DNA of 64,000 nt from Sphingobium wenxiniae (GCF_007830065.1 NZ_VLKK01000011.1:51005-115004); one strand, 5' to 3'. Positions 48,923 to 57,347 are shown, counted from the stretch's first letter. A program made the numbers and translations. The notes: a model not told the origin generated them from the letters alone.

Positions 48923-50857
48923 ATGCCGTCACCTCTGGTCGCGCTGGTCGCGTCGCTTATGCTGCTGTTGATCCCCGCTGCGGCGATGGCCGATACCCGC
49001 GATGTTCAAACTGCTTGGCGTCTGCTCGACTATATGGCGGTCGATTATGGCGGTGCGGTCGCCAACGGCGCGGTCATAAGCGCGTCCGAATACGCGGAGA
49101 TGACGGAGTTCGCCGCTGGGGTGTCGACGCGCCTCCGCGCACTTCCCGCGACGCCTGAGCGGCAATCTCTAATCCAAAGCGCTTCGCAGCTCGAAGCCGT
49201 GATCGGCCGCAAGGGATCGTCCCGAGAGGTCGCGACACTCGCGCATGGCCTCGCCGCCGATCTGCTCAAGGCCTATCCGGTGCCGCTCGCTCCCGCCAAG
49301 GCACCCGACCCCGCCATGGGAACAAGGCTATACGTCCAAAGCTGCTCGTCCTGCCACGGCCTCACCGGCGACGGACATGGGCCTGACGCTGCCAGACTCG
49401 ACCCGCCGCCGATCGCGTTCACCGACGCCGAACGGGCGCGCCAGCGCAGCGTGTTCGCGCTCTATCAGGTGATAAGCCAAGGCATCGACGGGACCGCGAT
49501 GCAGAGCTTCGCCGATCTGCCGAACGATCAACGCTGGGCGCTGGCGTTCCGCGCTGGCAGCTTCGCCCTGACCGACGCGCAAGCGGTCGAAGGCGAACGG
49601 CTGTGGAAGTCCCAGCCGAGCTTGCGGGCGCGGATCCCCGATTTGAAAACCCTGGTCGCGCTCACCCCCGCCGCGCTTGCGGGCAGCATCGGGCAGGCGA
49701 AAGCCGACGCGGTGCTCGCCTATCTGCGGCGCCACCCCGATCAGGTGATGCAACAAGCCCCGGGCTCGCTCGCGGTCGCTCGCTCCAAGCTTGCGCAAAG
49801 CCTCGCCGCGTTCCGGCGCGGCGACCGGCGCGGCGCAAAGGAACTGGCGCTGTCCGCCTATCTCGACGGGTTCGAGCCGATCGAACCGACGCTCTCGGCG
49901 CGCGACCCGACGCTCATGTCCAGGATCGAAGGCGCGATGGGAGAATATCGCGCCGCTGTGGAGAGCAGCACGTCGGCCGATGATGTGGCCGAACGAGTGG
50001 CAGTGCTGGGCGGCCTGTTCGATGATGCCGAGGCGGCGCTCGCGCCCGACGCCGCGACGCAGGCGTCCACCTTCTTGGGGGCCTTTACGATCCTGCTGCG
50101 TGAGGGGCTGGAAGCTCTTTTGATCGTGGTCGCCATGATCGCGTTCCTCCGCAAAGCGGAACGGCCAGAAGCCTTGCGCTATGTGCATGGCGGGTGGATC
50201 GGGGCGCTCATCGCGGGCGGGCTTACCTGGGCCGTCGCCACCTATGCGATCGGGATCAGCGGCGCGAGCCGGGAGCTGACCGAAGGGTTCGGCTCGCTGT
50301 TCGCCGCGATCGTGCTGCTCTCGGTCGGAATCTGGATGCACGGCAAGGCCCAAGCCGATCAGTGGCAACGCTATATCCGGGAGAAAATGTCACGGGCGCT
50401 ATCGAGCGGGTCGGGATGGTTCCTGTTCGGGCTCGCATTCCTGGTGGTCTATCGGGAGGTCTTTGAAACGATCCTTTTCTACGCCGCGCTCTCGACACAG
50501 GGTAACACCGCGATGCTGCTGGCCGGCGCCGGCGCAGCGATCAGCCTTCTCGCCGTCATCGCCTGGGCCATGCTCCGCTACAGCCGGACGCTGCCGATTA
50601 CGCAGTTCTTCCGCTACAGCTCGTGGCTGATGGCCGCTCTGACGGTCGTGCTGGCCGGTAAGGGAGTCGCTGCCCTCCAAGAGGCGGGGATCATCGACAT
50701 AGCGCCGCTCGCCAGCGTGCCACGTATCTCGATGTTGGGCCTGTTCCCGACATTTCAGTCGGTGCTGGCACAACTCCTGATGCTTGCCGTGATCGTGATC
50801 GGGTTTGCCTGGAACCGCCGCGCCAAGCCGCGGGCGGGCGGGCCGCTAGCCTACTAG
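48923..50857 (+). CDS. Cytochrome c-FTR1 iron permease fusion
   Basis: About 644 residues from ATG 48923; a TTG at 48905 is the alternative. A signal (VALVASLMLLLIPAAAMAD) precedes a periplasmic helical part and a cytochrome c domain (YVQSCSSCHGLTGDGHGPDA with the CxxCH heme site). From residue about 380 the FTR1 permease follows, with TILLREGLEALLIVVAMIAF and FLVVYREVFETILFYAAL giving the paired REGLE/REVFE motifs. It probably couples heme redox to iron transfer. It stands alone on its strand. Confidence 0.88.
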   Translation: MPSPLVALVASLMLLLIPAAAMADTRDVQTAWRLLDYMAVDYGGAVANGAVISASEYAEMTEFAAGVSTRLRALPATPERQSLIQSASQLEAVIGRKGSSREVATLAHGLAADLLKAYPVPLAPAKAPDPAMGTRLYVQSCSSCHGLTGDGHGPDAARLDPPPIAFTDAERARQRSVFALYQVISQGIDGTAMQSFADLPNDQRWALAFRAGSFALTDAQAVEGERLWKSQPSLRARIPDLKTLVALTPAALAGSIGQAKADAVLAYLRRHPDQVMQQAPGSLAVARSKLAQSLAAFRRGDRRGAKELALSAYLDGFEPIEPTLSARDPTLMSRIEGAMGEYRAAVESSTSADDVAERVAVLGGLFDDAEAALAPDAATQASTFLGAFTILLREGLEALLIVVAMIAFLRKAERPEALRYVHGGWIGALIAGGLTWAVATYAIGISGASRELTEGFGSLFAAIVLLSVGIWMHGKAQADQWQRYIREKMSRALSSGSGWFLFGLAFLVVYREVFETILFYAALSTQGNTAMLLAGAGAAISLLAVIAWAMLRYSRTLPITQFFRYSSWLMAALTVVLAGKGVAALQEAGIIDIAPLASVPRISMLGLFPTFQSVLAQLLMLAVIVIGFAWNRRAKPRAGGPLAY

Positions 50858-50902
50858 TGGCAGGGCAGACAACGCCCCTCTCTAAAGCGTTGCCGCAACC
50901 CT

Positions 50903-50936
50903 GACCGTGCATCGCACCGTCTCACGCGCCTTGGCT
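50903..50936. repeat. 34-bp repeat, copy 2, after the FTR1 gene
   Basis: Same repeat as at 48699-48732 (see that entry), with about four changes and one small indel. It lies 45 bases past the permease stop. Confidence 0.4.
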
Positions 50937-50949
50937 CGCAATGTAACGG

Positions 50950-50976
50950 GAGGGCGGCGGGGAAAGCGCCGCCCTC
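50950..50976. terminator. Bidirectional hairpin between FTR1 and Csp genes
   Basis: gagggcggcg (50950-50959) and cgccgccctc (50967-50976) are perfect inverted repeats with a 7-base loop, placed between two convergent genes. No U-run follows, but the stem is very GC-rich. It probably ends the csp transcript. Confidence 0.6.
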
Positions 50977-50983
50977 GGGCCAT

Positions 50984-51319
50984 TTACGCGGCCATCTTGT
51001 CGCAAGCCTCGGCGCACTTGCGACACGCGGCGACGCAATCCTCCATGCCGTCCAGCCCTTCGCAGCTCGACGCGCACGCCCGGCAAATCTCGGCGCACTC
51101 GCGGCAGATATGCCGGTGATGCTCAGATTTCCGCGCCATGAAGTCGATCGCGACCGCGCAAATCTGCGCACAATCGGCCATGATCTTCATGTGCTGCGGC
51201 TCGGCATGTCGGCCTCCCGCCTCAAGGCAATGGTTCATCGCCATGTGGAGGCAGGTGACATGGCATTCGTGGCAGGCGTCCATGCACGCCTTCATCTCGG
51301 GATCGATCTGATGCATCAT
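50984..51319 (-). CDS. csp: Four-helix-bundle Cys-rich copper-storage protein (Csp)
   Basis: A 111-residue protein with 16 cysteines spread along four helices (KACMDACHECHVTC, HRHICRECAEICRACASSC, EDCVAACRKCAEAC). No signal peptide is present, so it is a cytosolic Csp3-type protein. The His start MMHQIDPEMKACM matches the family. Such proteins store many Cu(I) ions within the bundle. It fits the cop region beside it. Confidence 0.88.
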   Translation of the reverse strand: MMHQIDPEMKACMDACHECHVTCLHMAMNHCLEAGGRHAEPQHMKIMADCAQICAVAIDFMARKSEHHRHICRECAEICRACASSCEGLDGMEDCVAACRKCAEACDKMAA

Positions 51320-51388
51320 TCATCTCCAGCTGAGCCCCCGCCCATTTGAAAATACGCGGCGCGCGCGCGTACCCCTTACCTCTCTCGA

Positions 51389-52780
51389 TCAAGCCAGCTT
51401 GCTGGAGATGGCTTTGATCGCTTTAAGCCCCGATCCGAACCTGGCGATTGCCTCGCGGTTTCTCTCCAGCTCGCCGTAGGGAAGATACGATATGTCGAGA
51501 TCGGCGACGCGGCTGAACGCGGGACGCTGTAACTGCGCGCGGACATCCGCCTCGCGGGCGTCGGGTGCGACCAGAAACAGCCCTGCGGTCGCGTGGAGGG
51601 CGCTGCCGCTCAGCGCCAAGTCGAGCATGCGCACAATGCCCGAGTAGATCGACGTCGAATGCTCGACCTCGAACGCTGCCGCGACGTGATCGCCGCCGCG
51701 CTCAAGCCACAGCACGTCGATTAGACGGATGGAATCCGCCCCCTTCGAGGTTGCGATGGAGGCGGGCAGGTGCTCAAGGCACCCATGTCCCAACGGCGAT
51801 CCATTGAAGGCACGGCTGCGGTCGTTCGATGCGATCCACACGTCATAGCCGAGCGCGAGTCCTAGATCGCGAAGCCATGCTTGGATTTCAGTATGGGTGC
51901 GCTCGTTCTCGCCTTCGCGTAGCGCCGCCTTGCTGAGCGTGCGCGCCTCCTCGCGCGCCGTCTCAAGCCGTTGTCCCCAACTTGCCAGCGCCTCGCCGCT
52001 AACATCGAGAGGAGGGGCCGGGTAGCGATCGAAGCCGATGTCGAACAGCAAGCCGCCAATCGCACCCAGGTCGTTCGATAGCAGGTCGCGGTGGCGATCG
52101 TTCAAGTCGAGTACACCCGACCGCATCGCCAGAAAATGCTCCCAGCTCCCGAGCTTCACCTTCGAGCCGGTCAGCGCGTTGTAGCCTTTGACGATCGCGG
52201 TGTTGAAGGGCGGCACCAGCGTCGGGTGAAGAAAATAGAGCAGGTTGGCGACCGCGGGCCCGAGCCCCTTGATCTTCAAGCGATCGATCGTGTGGATATG
52301 GCCAATAATTTCCTCGGCCGTGTCGCAACACGAACAGGCGTCGAGCAAGCGACCGAACGCCCGCTGGTTCTCCGGGTTTTCGTAGATATCGGGTATGCGG
52401 AGCTTCGGCTTCCAGAGAAAGGCATGGTCAGCGCCTTTGAAAATTTGACGCTGCTCGGCGACGGAATGAACGACCGTTTCGAGCGACGATCCCCGGTAGG
52501 CGACGCCGAACGTGCCGCGCTCGATCTCACCAACGACCTGGCCAATACCACGCCGGATCGAGCGGAAGTTTTTCAACCGTTCGTCCCACAGAAACCAGCT
52601 TCGGTAGGTTGCGCCAGGATCGTCACGCCAACGGGCAATAAGACGACGAACGAGGCCACCGTGATCCTCTCCGGTAGTAATTTGGTCGGGTTGCGTGGCC
52701 ATATTGTCGGTGTGATCCCCATTCGCTGAACCAAGACCTAAGCCCCTGGTCGGTGACCGTCGAGCTTCTTGATTCAGCAT
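51389..52780 (-). CDS. Orphan PD-(D/E)XK-like nuclease candidate
   Basis: A 463-residue protein I cannot assign firmly. An N-terminal third has LKIKGLGPAVANLLYFLHPT, a helix-hairpin-helix-like turn. The C-terminal third has DSIRLIDVLWLERGGDHVAAAFEVEHSTSI, a D...EVE pattern that fits a PD-(D/E)XK nuclease site, followed by a conserved-looking VADLDISYLPYGEL. It resembles type II or single-protein restriction enzymes; no methylase gene is adjacent. The first 25 residues may be untranslated, and an internal start (MATQPDQITTGEDHGG) is possible. Confidence 0.5.
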   Translation of the reverse strand: MLNQEARRSPTRGLGLGSANGDHTDNMATQPDQITTGEDHGGLVRRLIARWRDDPGATYRSWFLWDERLKNFRSIRRGIGQVVGEIERGTFGVAYRGSSLETVVHSVAEQRQIFKGADHAFLWKPKLRIPDIYENPENQRAFGRLLDACSCCDTAEEIIGHIHTIDRLKIKGLGPAVANLLYFLHPTLVPPFNTAIVKGYNALTGSKVKLGSWEHFLAMRSGVLDLNDRHRDLLSNDLGAIGGLLFDIGFDRYPAPPLDVSGEALASWGQRLETAREEARTLSKAALREGENERTHTEIQAWLRDLGLALGYDVWIASNDRSRAFNGSPLGHGCLEHLPASIATSKGADSIRLIDVLWLERGGDHVAAAFEVEHSTSIYSGIVRMLDLALSGSALHATAGLFLVAPDAREADVRAQLQRPAFSRVADLDISYLPYGELERNREAIARFGSGLKAIKAISSKLA

Positions 52781-52810
52781 ATCGGACCGCGAATGACGTG
52801 CTCCCCGTTT

Positions 52811-52940
52811 TCAGGCCGCTGATAAGTTAGCTTCGGTGTCCTCATTCCCCTGACGGGGGCGGTTGGTGAACTCGGCGGGTGCCATGCCGCCGAGGCTGCT
52901 GTGGGGACGCACGGTGTTGTACAACGAGACGACGGAACGC
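52811..52940 (-). mobile_element. IS3-family transposase 3' fragment
   Basis: The minus strand reads YNTVRPHSSLGGMAPAEFTN then RPRQGNEDTEANLSAA and a stop at 52811. This is the typical C-terminal end of an IS3-type OrfB. The upstream part is missing, replaced near 52940 by recombinase-associated DNA. Confidence 0.8.
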
Positions 52941-52942
52941 CC

Positions 52943-53457
52943 ATGAGACCGACGTTCGCGAAGTTCTTTATCAGTGGCATCCCTGGACCGGGCTTCAGGT
53001 TTACATTCATGAAGTAGTCGAGCGCGCGGGGTGCGGCGTTTTCCGTTGCAGCATCGCAGGATCGGCGGCCGATCGCTGGCTCGAGATCCCAGCCTGGATG
53101 TTCGACCGCGCGGTTTGCAGCATGATGCGTGTCGACCACGCTCCCCGCGTCAATATTGGCGCTCTGGTTGCCTTGGTGAAGCTGCTGCAGGCGACGCGGC
53201 CGGTTTCGGCTTCATTGGTTTCAGGCGCAGCATCGGGCTCTCACGACTTACATCGGGGAGGTCTCCATGCCGCGCAAGTCCATGACGTTTCAGTTCGATC
53301 TGTTCTCCAGGCCCCACGGTTCCGGGATCGCGCAGACACCGCGTTGGCAGACTCTGCCCGCGCCGACGCGGCAGACGCTGACGCCATTGATCGTGCGCCT
53401 GCTTCTCGCCCATGCCGACGGCGGCCCCGTCGCGGAGCTGCAGGAGATGCGCGATGA
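52943..53457 (+). pseudogene. Recombinase-associated hypothetical gene, frameshifted
   Basis: ATG 52943 opens MRPTFAKFF; the family then continues one frame back as LYQWHPWTGLQVYIHEVVER, VFRCSIAGSAADRWLEIPAW and MFDRAVCSMM, staying open to 53457. A single-base loss in tttat near 52966 explains the switch; programmed slippage is less likely. Genes of this kind precede a small gene and a large serine recombinase. The frame after about 53260 is probably overrun. Confidence 0.5.
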
Positions 53458-53464
53458 TCTTTGA
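53267..53464 (+). CDS. Small recombinase-partner protein
   Basis: A 65-residue protein (MPRKSMTFQFDLFSRPHGSG, PAPTRQTLTPLIVRLLLAHA). It has the size and place of the middle gene in three-gene serine-recombinase elements. No motif shows its function. GGGAGG precedes the ATG, and its stop overlaps the recombinase fragment. Confidence 0.55.
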   Translation: MPRKSMTFQFDLFSRPHGSGIAQTPRWQTLPAPTRQTLTPLIVRLLLAHADGGPVAELQEMRDDL

Positions 53465-53534
53465 GAAGATCGGGGCTCAGCATCTCGAGCGCAAGGCGAT
53501 CCTGTATGTGCAGCAGTCATCGGCCTGCCGCTAG
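53454..53534 (+). pseudogene. Serine recombinase, 5' fragment only
   Basis: A 26-residue frame, MIFEKIGAQHLERKAILYVQ then QSSACR, carries the leading strand of a large serine recombinase (HLxRxAxxYxRQSS). It stops at once, and the rest of the gene is absent, replaced by the DNA next to the multicopper oxidase gene. The nucleophile serine lies in this stretch. Confidence 0.6.
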
Positions 53535-53656
53535 CGAGGTGCCGCCCATCAGCATCGTTACCGCGATTAGAAATACGGCAAAAGCTCTTTTGGCAACGTT
53601 GCTCTCCTGTTGAACGGTAGACGCTGCATAAACTCTTCAGAAGTGGGAGCCTCCGC

Positions 53657-55129
53657 CTACGCAACACTGAACTGGCCCATCATTCCATTATCCTCATGTT
53701 CAAGGATATGGCAGTGATACATGAAAGGAGCGCTCTTGGCCGGCTGATCAAATCGGATGAGAAGCTCCACCGGCTCCTTGACGACGACAGTGTCGCGCGG
53801 CCCCTGGTCGAGAACGTCAGGCTGACCGCCCCCACGGGTGAGAACATCAAAGTGGACGCCGTGAATATGGATCGGGTGGCGCATCATTTCGCCAGACACC
53901 TCCCATATTTCGGTGGAGCCTAACTTCACCGTCTCATCGATGCGATTAATGTCGAATGGCTTGCCGTTGATCGTCAGGCCGCCACCGCCGTTTCCTGAGC
54001 CCATCATGCCGCCCATGCCCATGTTGAGGATCAGTCGGCGACGGCGCACCGCCTTGCTGGCATCGGGCCGAGTTCGTGATGCCAGAAGGGTCGGCACGGC
54101 GCCGCTGGCACGAGCCTGTCCCGACGGCCGCGGCTCAAACCGCAGCACGGTCGCTGGCGCCGCGGCATCGGTCCTCCCGGCGCCACGCCCCATCATGCCC
54201 ATGCCGCCCATCATCGCGCTGTTGGTATCAGCCGCCGTTACCAGCGAGGCGGGCCTGCCGTCCGTGAAGTCCACGAGAAGCTCGCCGCGCTGGCCCGGCG
54301 CCAAGGTTATGGATTCCAATGCCACTGCTCGTTCGAGCAGCCCCCCTTCGGTTCCGATCCAGTAAAAGCTTCGTTGATCGGAAAACGACAGCTCATAGAT
54401 CCGGGCATTCGATGCGTTGACGAGCCGCAGGCGAACCAACCGGTTTGGCACTGCCGCCAGCGGGTTTACCGCTCCGTTCACAAGGGTCGTGTCGCCGCGC
54501 CGGCCCTGCATGGCGACCATCATGCCGCCTGGCATGACGAGGCGACCATTTTCGAATTGGCGATCCTGGATGAGCAGGGGCAGGTCGTCCACGCCATATT
54601 CTGACGGGAGGCCCAAGCCCTGCTCTTCGTCATCGGTTACCAGCAACGCCCCTGCCAGACCTGAATAGACTTGCTCGGCCGTCAACCCATGGACGTGTGA
54701 GTGATAAAGGAGGGTCGCTGCCGGCTGCCGGATCGGAAGCGTCGGTCGCCAGGTCGCGCCCGGCGCGATGATCTGATGGGGGCCGCCATCCAGCTCTCCA
54801 GGGATCAGAAGCCCGTGCCAGTGCACAGTCGTGTCCGCCTTGAGCCGGTTGGTCACGGCAACCGCCACATCGTCGCCGCGACGCACTCTGATCGTCGGTC
54901 CGAGATAGCTGCCGTTATACCCTAGCGTGTCGCTCGGACGGCCCGGATAGAATGAAGTCGTTCCGGACTGGACCTGTAGCGCGAATGATCGTCCAGGCTG
55001 CGCATCCAAGAGCGGTGGTATCGGGAGGGGGTTTGCACCGCCCCCGCCGAGGGAAGACGTGGAGCGCGAGCAAGCGGCGGTGGCGAACAGTGCCGCTCCG
55101 CCGGCCAACAGTGAACGTCGATCGAGCAT
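53657..55129 (-). CDS. CueO-like multicopper oxidase
   Basis: A 490-residue oxidase. The start is lipoprotein/Tat-like (LDRRSLLAGGAALFATAACS). Copper ligands are seen in VHWHGLLIPGELDGG, LLYHSHVHGLTAEQV, HPIHIHGVHFDVL and MYHCHILEHEDNGMM. A Met-rich loop (MMGGMGMMGRGAG) resembles CueO. It probably oxidises Cu(I) in the periplasm. A short ORF (55130-55279) ends right at its start. Confidence 0.9.
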   Translation of the reverse strand: MLDRRSLLAGGAALFATAACSRSTSSLGGGGANPLPIPPLLDAQPGRSFALQVQSGTTSFYPGRPSDTLGYNGSYLGPTIRVRRGDDVAVAVTNRLKADTTVHWHGLLIPGELDGGPHQIIAPGATWRPTLPIRQPAATLLYHSHVHGLTAEQVYSGLAGALLVTDDEEQGLGLPSEYGVDDLPLLIQDRQFENGRLVMPGGMMVAMQGRRGDTTLVNGAVNPLAAVPNRLVRLRLVNASNARIYELSFSDQRSFYWIGTEGGLLERAVALESITLAPGQRGELLVDFTDGRPASLVTAADTNSAMMGGMGMMGRGAGRTDAAAPATVLRFEPRPSGQARASGAVPTLLASRTRPDASKAVRRRRLILNMGMGGMMGSGNGGGGLTINGKPFDINRIDETVKLGSTEIWEVSGEMMRHPIHIHGVHFDVLTRGGGQPDVLDQGPRDTVVVKEPVELLIRFDQPAKSAPFMYHCHILEHEDNGMMGQFSVA

Positions 55130-55279
55130 CTAAATCTGGCCCTGCGCGCAGCGCAGCTTGGAAGCGCCACCGGCAGCCTTGTCGATCGGCATTGGTCGCC
55201 CACGCTCTAGCGCTTCAATAGCGCGCAGGACCACTTTCCTCGAAGGATGCCGCGATAGTCTGGCGAAATAGTAGCGCAC
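55130..55279 (-). CDS. Short ORF coupled to the multicopper oxidase gene
   Basis: A 49-residue frame from a GTG at 55279, behind AGGAGATTTCC: MRYYFARLSRHPSRKVVLRA then IEALERGRPMPI and a Cys near the end. Its stop (TAG) is immediately followed by the oxidase ATG. Too short for a family call. It may be a leader peptide or a real small basic protein. An in-frame ATG at 55315 lacks a good RBS. Confidence 0.45.
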   Translation of the reverse strand: MRYYFARLSRHPSRKVVLRAIEALERGRPMPIDKAAGGASKLRCAQGQI

Positions 55280-55317
55280 GGGAAATCTCCTAAGCTGGCT
55301 TGATCGAACGCTCATCC

Positions 55318-55340
55318 ATCATATATGTTGCATATAAGAT
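55318..55340. promoter_or_regulatory. Candidate BigR operator, AT-rich palindrome
   Basis: atcatatatg (55318-55327), ttg, then catataagat (55331-55340) form an imperfect palindrome in the divergent region between the oxidase side and bigR. BigR/SqrR regulators bind AT-rich palindromes of this type. It overlaps a possible ATG at 55339, which argues for the later GTG start. Confidence 0.55.
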
Positions 55341-55353
55341 GTCTGGAGCAATC

Positions 55354-55695
55354 GTGCGACCTTCTCTCGTTAAGATGTCCCCAGAACTTCTGGAGGAAAA
55401 GGCCGGCGAAGCGGAAGCGTTCCTCCGTTCGCTGGCGAGCCGGCACCGTCTGATGATCCTGTGCAGCTTGCTCGGCGGGGAGCTGTCGGTAACCGAACTG
55501 GGCGAACGCCTCGGGCTGACACAATCCAATTTGTCCCGCCACCTTGCCACGCTGCGCGACGAGGGCCTGGTCGGCACGCGGCGGGAGAAAACAACGATCT
55601 TCTACCGCATCACGTCCGAACGCGTGCTGCCGATCCTGACGGAACTCTACGCACTCTTTTGTGCTGGCGCCGATCCTGAACAAGGAGAATCCTGA
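55354..55695 (+). CDS. bigR: BigR/SqrR-like persulfide-sensing ArsR regulator
   Basis: About 113 residues from GTG 55354 (GGAG five bases upstream). The winged helix is SRHRLMILCSLLGGELSVTE, LGLTQSNLSRHLATLRDEGL and TIFYRITSERVLP. The two sensing cysteines are C37 and C103, 66 apart, exactly the spacing of C41/C107 in SqrR and C42/C108 in BigR. It should form a sulfide-dependent disulfide and release the operon. All downstream genes to 59426 fit sulfur detoxification, apart from lgt. Confidence 0.88.
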   Translation: MRPSLVKMSPELLEEKAGEAEAFLRSLASRHRLMILCSLLGGELSVTELGERLGLTQSNLSRHLATLRDEGLVGTRREKTTIFYRITSERVLPILTELYALFCAGADPEQGES

Positions 55696-55697
55696 CG

Positions 55698-56123
55698 ATG
55701 GAGGGGTTCACCCCATTTTCGGCCATCGTGGGCGGCGCGCTCATCGGCCTCTCGGCATCCCTCCTGTGGATCGCCAACGGGCGCATTGCTGGAGTCAGTG
55801 GCATCGTCGGGGGCGTGCTTGCGCCCGTCCGCGGCGATGTGGCGTGGCGCGGAATGTTCCTGGTCGGCCTGCTCGCTGCGCCCTTGCTTTACCGGGCGGC
55901 GGGCGGCGTGCTGCCGGACCTCACGTCGCCGGCCCCAGTCGCCGGCGTGATCGCAGCCGGCCTTCTGGTGGGATTTGGGACTCGGCTTGGGAGTGGTTGC
56001 ACCAGCGGGCATGGTGTCTGCGGGATAGCGAGGCTTTCGCCCCGCTCGCTTGCCGCGACCGGCGTCTTCCTCATCACGGCGGCTGCGACTGTGTACGTTG
56101 CCCGGCACGTCGTGGAGCTTTGA
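55698..56123 (+). CDS. pmpA: YeeE/YedE sulfur-transport protein, N-type half
   Basis: A 141-residue membrane protein with FSAIVGGALIGLSASLLWIA, then GFGTRLGSGCTSGHGVCGIA carrying the Cys motif of the YeeE/YedE (PmpA) family. It works as a pair with the next gene in BigR operons to move sulfur species. It starts 2 bases after the bigR stop. Confidence 0.85.
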   Translation: MEGFTPFSAIVGGALIGLSASLLWIANGRIAGVSGIVGGVLAPVRGDVAWRGMFLVGLLAAPLLYRAAGGVLPDLTSPAPVAGVIAAGLLVGFGTRLGSGCTSGHGVCGIARLSPRSLAATGVFLITAAATVYVARHVVEL

Positions 56124-56127
56124 GACA

Positions 56128-56571
56128 ATGAGGAAGCTGCTCATTGCGCTGGCCTCGGGGCTCATTTTCGGCTTCGGCCTGATCGTTTCCGCCATGATTA
56201 GCCCAGGCAAGGTGCTGGCGTTTCTTGATGTCGCCGCGCCGTCGTGGGACCCGAGCCTGGCCCTGGTACTGGCCTCAGCCGTCATCGTTTCCGCCTTGGG
56301 ATTTGCACTCGGCCGAAGGCGCGAGGCTCCGCTTTTCGCAGCCACGTTTAATGGGCCATCGTCCCGGTCCCTGGACAAGAAGCTTCTCTCCGGCGCGGCT
56401 TTGTTCGGCGTTGGATGGGGCCTCGTCGGCTATTGCCCTGGCCCAGCCCTCGTTGCTTTGAGCCTCGGGGCGCCGGCGGCGCTGGTGTTCATCGTGGCGA
56501 TGCTGGTGGGCATGGGCCTCTTCGCCATTCAGGAACACTATCGTGCGGCTAGGGCCGGAGCTGCACTATGA
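56128..56571 (+). CDS. pmpB: YeeE/YedE sulfur-transport protein, C-type half
   Basis: A 147-residue membrane protein: LIALASGLIFGFGLIVSAMI, SPGKVLAFLDV, and GVGWGLVGYCPGPALVALSL with the conserved Cys of the PmpB half. Length fits. It overlaps the TauE gene by 4 bases. Confidence 0.85.
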   Translation: MRKLLIALASGLIFGFGLIVSAMISPGKVLAFLDVAAPSWDPSLALVLASAVIVSALGFALGRRREAPLFAATFNGPSSRSLDKKLLSGAALFGVGWGLVGYCPGPALVALSLGAPAALVFIVAMLVGMGLFAIQEHYRAARAGAAL

Positions 56572-57347
56572 CACTGGTCGACATCCTCACGCTCATATCC
56601 GGTGTCCTCGTTGGCTTCACCCTCGGGGTGATCGGCGGCGGCGGCTCGATCCTGGCCCTACCATTGCTGCTGTATGTCGTGGGCATGAAGGACCCGCACG
56701 TCGCGATCGGTACGAGCGCGCTGGCGGTCGCTGCCAACGCCTTCGCCAACCTGATCCAACACGCCCGGGCCGGAACCGTGAAGTGGCCCTGTGCCCTCGT
56801 CTTCGGGGCATCGGGTGTCGTCGGCGCTCTGGTCGGCTCCACCCTGGGCAAGATGGTGGCGGGTCAGCACCTCCTGGTGCTGTTTGCGGGCGTGATGATC
56901 GTGGTCGGGGTTTCGATGCTGCGGGGCAAGTCGGGCGGCGGCGATCCGGACGTGCGGATCACGCGGCCAATCGCTGTCCGGCTCGTGGTGATCGGCCTTC
57001 TCGCCGGCCTGCTGTCAGGGTTCTTCGGCATCGGCGGCGGCTTCCTGATTGTGCCCGGCATCATGCTCGGCAGCGGCATGCCCATCCTCAACGCGGTCGG
57101 ATCGTCGCTGTTTTCGGTGGGAGCGTTCGGCTCGGCGACCGCCTTCAACTATGCCCTGTCAGGCCTCGTGGACTGGCGCGTGGCCGGCTTCTTCATCGCT
57201 GGCGGGGTCGCTGGCGGCATGGCCGGCATGCAAACGGCCATCCGGCTCGCCGATCATAAGGGCCTGCTCACCCGCATCTTCGCTTTCGTCCTGCTGGCCG
57301 TGGCCGCCTACATGCTGTTCCGCAGCCTGGGCGGGATCGGCAGCTAA
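56568..57347 (+). CDS. TauE/SafE (TSUP) sulfite exporter family
   Basis: A 259-residue protein with eight helices. VGFTLGVIGGGGSILALPLL and GLLSGFFGIGGGFLIVPGIM are the two repeated TSUP glycine motifs. It likely exports sulfite or thiosulfate from the ETHE1/rhodanese steps. It overlaps pmpB and precedes the dioxygenase by 19 bases. Confidence 0.92.
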   Translation: MTLVDILTLISGVLVGFTLGVIGGGGSILALPLLLYVVGMKDPHVAIGTSALAVAANAFANLIQHARAGTVKWPCALVFGASGVVGALVGSTLGKMVAGQHLLVLFAGVMIVVGVSMLRGKSGGGDPDVRITRPIAVRLVVIGLLAGLLSGFFGIGGGFLIVPGIMLGSGMPILNAVGSSLFSVGAFGSATAFNYALSGLVDWRVAGFFIAGGVAGGMAGMQTAIRLADHKGLLTRIFAFVLLAVAAYMLFRSLGGIGS

